Source of the DNA: Triops longicaudatus
Lineage: Eukaryota > Arthropoda > Branchiopoda > Notostraca > Triopsidae
Length of the DNA: 64,000 bases
Reading direction: 5' to 3'
Assembly: GCA_022885665.1 (NCBI GenBank)
Contig: JAGQDJ010000228.1
Location: 1-64,000 of the forward strand
The notes beneath the pieces were generated by a model. It had not been told where the DNA came from. It searched no databases and worked only from the letters and a program-made list of their open reading frames with translations. This document shows positions 60,734 through 64,000 of this stretch, in pieces. Made by a program: the position numbers and the translations under genes. Every line of letters begins with the position of its first letter. The first letter of the stretch is position 1.

Positions 60734-63700
60734 TGCAACGAAAGGTGCTGTAAACCCACACTTGAAATCTTCCACTTAGGTGTTTCTCCGAACTTAGCTC
60801 CCGTTTGAGAAATCACAGAACACTCGTTGATGGCCCAGCTGCAACTGAAGATCTAATAGTTGCTGGTCCTGCTGTTAAGTCCATTCACTTTTGAAGCAGA
60901 AGAAGCGCCAGAGAAACCAAGCACTCTTCTTTGGGGTCAGTGGTGACTTTTTCCTTGTTGGGCTGGTCCTAGTGACTCGTTTACCCCGCCTGTGCAATCC
61001 GGTACCATTGTTTCTTTCGGACTGTGGTACGGAACTACCCCGAAATGCGCCCCGAAGATTCCAAACCACGTTGCCTGTACCAACACGTATGGAGCGTTAC
61101 CGAATGACCCAAAACTAAAACCTAACGGAACTTTTCCTACATTCTCTCAGGTTTGAAGCTTCTTGACAACGTATGATGGAGTGGATTGGTAACAATAACC
61201 TTATCCCAGGCCTATGACTACACAACTTGTTTCATCCCGCCACGCAATACAAAAAAATGACATTCTAACCACTACTTCGTTTCCTTTTCAAAGTTACCTG
61301 GGCTACAAGACCCAAGCCAATCACTTCATCAGCTTGATCATGATTAAGACAAGTAGGCATTTTAACTCAACCACACTCTATACTTTTCTACGGCTTGAGA
61401 ACTAGTCCGACAAGTCCCTCAAAGGCCTAAAGAAATGTTATAACCCTAATTTAGGGATTCAAAAGTACGTTTTCTTTCCAACAGTGACCTAAAACAGAAG
61501 CCGTAGAGAATTAGGATACAAAATTGTTTTAATGTCCATTTCCGGACTAGCCGTGAGCGAGAATGTCTCTTTTCTTTATTTTCGAGGTGAAATTTATGAT
61601 TGCACAACCCGCTATTCCAAGTGTAAACATCTTTCTGACGAATCGATGACCGGAACAGTTGTACTAAGACATTAAAATTAGCGAAATAAGGTCAGCCCAG
61701 GTTCGCACTATATAACTATTTTTTATCATCTGTATTACTCTCAAATTTCCAACAATAAATGAATATAAGTCATGTACTGTATTTAAGTTACAAGTAAAGG
61801 TAAATAACTTAAACAGAAGGACTAATAGTTGATATTAAAATTAAATAAAAAGCTTAAAGCTACGGGATACCTAAAGCTTGTATGCCCGTAAGAGGCGGTT
61901 TGTAAGGATAGTACAGAAACCCTATCAGGTCATAACTTAAAAACTGATTTATAGATTGAAATTCTCTTTCTTTAGAAACTAACATAAAAAATCTACAATA
62001 TATCAACGTCGGATTTTAAAATTCTTTGTTGACAAACGAAGAAATATTATTTCCCTTTTTGTAAATTCATTGATTTTTTTTAATCCACGATGTGCAATAT
62101 ATTTTGTAATCAATTACATTACTGTCTCAAAATTATTTTCAATATTACACGAATTTCTTGATAACACGTGAGAGTTTTAGCGTGCTATCCGACTACAAAA
62201 GCTTATATATTCCGTACATTTAACATTCAAGAAAATGAAAATAATAAAAAATTGTTTTACGAATTACACATACAGCAAAGTATAACAGCTTATACAACTA
62301 AGGCTCACGTCGAATTTCTTGGTAATAAAAGAAACTTAAATAAAATAAAATTTTACAGGGGAAACTGCTCAATACATGATTTGTGCATTAAACTGGGTAA
62401 TTCCGTCAACATGGGGAAACTTATTGCCGGATCTTAGGACACTGATTTTCTCCTAGGTCAACGACCATTAAAAGGGCAAGGTATAAAGGGTATGAACCTG
62501 GTTGCAAGCATCATCATCATCTTGTCTTCGCCTCACTCAGACCTTTCCTTATGACTGGTTTATGCAAATCACGCGTGTCCCGTTACACATCTTTGGCGCT
62601 TTAGGGCAAAGTATTCCAAAGTTGGCATCATCCAGTTTATCGGAACCGACCTACAAGACGGTGAGTTACTTAAAGGAAATTATTTATGGAAAATTATTTC
62701 CAATTTTTAGCAAACTCAAGCCAAGCTCGTAGCCGGATGAGGAAACGAGTTCAATGCAACAGCTGGCTCAGGGTTCCATCATAAAAGCGAGAAAATACTT
62801 CCTAGCAAAGAACGATTTCTCACGAAGAAAAAAACACCTGCTACCTTCAAAGACGAGGACCTCACTAGTGTCGGAAATGTTGCTTGACCACAAAACTTAC
62901 CACATCATTGTTGGAAGATTGAAAAATAAAAGAAATTCGCAGTTCACATCCTCTGGAGCTACATTATTATGATTCCAAAGCTAATTAGCGTGTATACGTG
63001 CCAATGGAACTTGTTCCTAGTGACTCAGAGGAAACCCAATGGTAAGTTAAGAGACCACATGGGGTTCACGAAGGCGAGTGCCCGTCGAGGAATGTGGCAA
63101 AGCATACCCTGGGGGTGCTGATGAATTTTTCGTTTTCTGTCCGAAGTCTCGAATTGGAGAATTTTTTAAAGAAAAAAACGTAACAGAAAGCTGGCAAAAA
63201 ATGATCAGGTAAGGTTGTTTTTCTAATACCATTACGGAGAAATAAAATCACTACATATTTGGACTTCTAGGAGTCTTAAAATTCCCTTTTGATTTTTGAA
63301 CTTTTTCCCCTGGTTATCGGGTTTCCTGGAACCGCTTGGTGCGTCTATAGTGCCAATGAATACGTCAAAAACTGACACTACGAAATAAGAAATGCTGAGA
63401 TGAGGTAAAGAAGAAGGCATTGTGTGGTATCTGCAAATCCCGTTAGGTTTTGTATATCGGGGAACCGTGATGCTTCGTCATCTTGGCTTGTTTAAAGCGA
63501 AGAATAGTCAGTTAAAGCCACATGCTTGATTTTATTGTGCTTTTTCGCGGGAAAAGTTAAAAAGACCTATCAGCTTACTAACCTCTGTTTGCATAACCCA
63601 CTATTCTACCTGTAACCCACAAAGACGCCTATAAAGAGTGGTTGGTGGCTGTAGAGTCGAGTCTCGCTTTAACGGACCCGCGGACTCACTTTAACGAACG

Positions 63701-64000
63701 CGCTTGAACAGAACAATTGACAGCCAAGGTTTTGACAGGCAACAAAAGAAAAGATGTGTGTCAAGTTTCTTCTACGTGTTATGCCTATATGTGTAGAAAT
63801 AGACACAAACTAAAGAACGCACAGACACAACTAAAAAATACACGTCTGCACACACGTCTGAACATCTTTTCGTCAAAGCTAATAGCTCTAATGCAACTTT
63901 TGAATTGAAACACGGCTTCGAACAGCGCAATTCTAACAAGATCAGAACAAACTGGGACAGTATTATACGAAAATTAACATTATGTGCCCCATGTACTTAT
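60734..64000. other. Right-end region, no supported gene
   Basis: Begins with the promoter side of the CUB gene. Between 60900 and 61140 several frames are open on both strands in GC-richer DNA. Possible exon-like pieces occur on the plus strand at 62541-62663 (acceptor CTCACTCAG, donor ACG-GTGAGT) and 63090-63206 (donor ATCAG-GTAAGG), with an intron-sized gap of about 62 bp to a CTTCTAG acceptor. They encode nothing recognisable and do not form one consistent model. Confidence 0.4.

Noticed and set aside
60891..61140. Overlapping open frames on both strands, one reading Pro/Cys-rich
   Set aside because: Several frames are open at once, which points to base composition rather than coding. 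No splice model holds.
62541..63290. Exon-like pieces on the plus strand with good splice sites
   Set aside because: The pieces cannot be combined into one reading frame without a 33-bp intron or an early stop, and the peptides match nothing known.

Overview
The window is nuclear DNA from an animal, most likely an arthropod. Genes are split by mostly short GT-AG introns (about 60 to 300 bp), intergenic DNA is AT-rich, and there is no bacterial-style operon layout. Two genes point to arthropods: a vrille-type PAR-like bZIP factor and a WSC-FN3-pseudokinase receptor of the Wsck type. I cannot name the species. Gene models were rebuilt by eye from splice sites and reading-frame phase. In the six main multi-exon or single-exon models the exon lengths sum to whole codons and every junction phase agrees.

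Layout. 1-746 (+): end of an unidentified gene and a broken actin-related-protein-like C-terminus, beside an N and a 96-bp duplication that looks like an assembly join. 2512-6331 (-): Cyclin T. 6332-21388: about 15 kb with no convincing gene, holding repeats, two pogo/Tigger-like MITEs, many CACGTG E-boxes and a VP-box-like site. 21407-23095 (+): vrille, coding region in one exon. 26024-34361 (-): Wsck, 14 coding exons. 35907-36812 (-): a membrane protein, 5' end not found. 41079-46575 (-): Golgi alpha-mannosidase II, 17 coding exons. 48071-49237 (-): a small two-exon predicted secreted or membrane protein, apparently undescribed. 50279-55971 (-): amphiphysin, 9 coding exons. 57261-60733 (-): a secreted CUB plus threonine-rich (mucin-like) protein. 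60734-64000: no supported gene.

The genes do not form one pathway. Cyclin T acts in transcription elongation (P-TEFb), vrille in circadian and developmental transcription, mannosidase II in N-glycan processing, amphiphysin in membrane curvature, and Wsck, the CUB protein and the small protein at the cell surface or outside the cell. The most interesting items are the E-box-rich region upstream of vrille, the loss of all three catalytic landmarks in Wsck, the small secreted-protein candidate, the CUB/mucin protein with a repeated short hydrophobic motif, a MITE family with at least five copies, and the broken actin-related sequence at the left edge. I found no CRISPR array, no rRNA and no intact tRNA gene.
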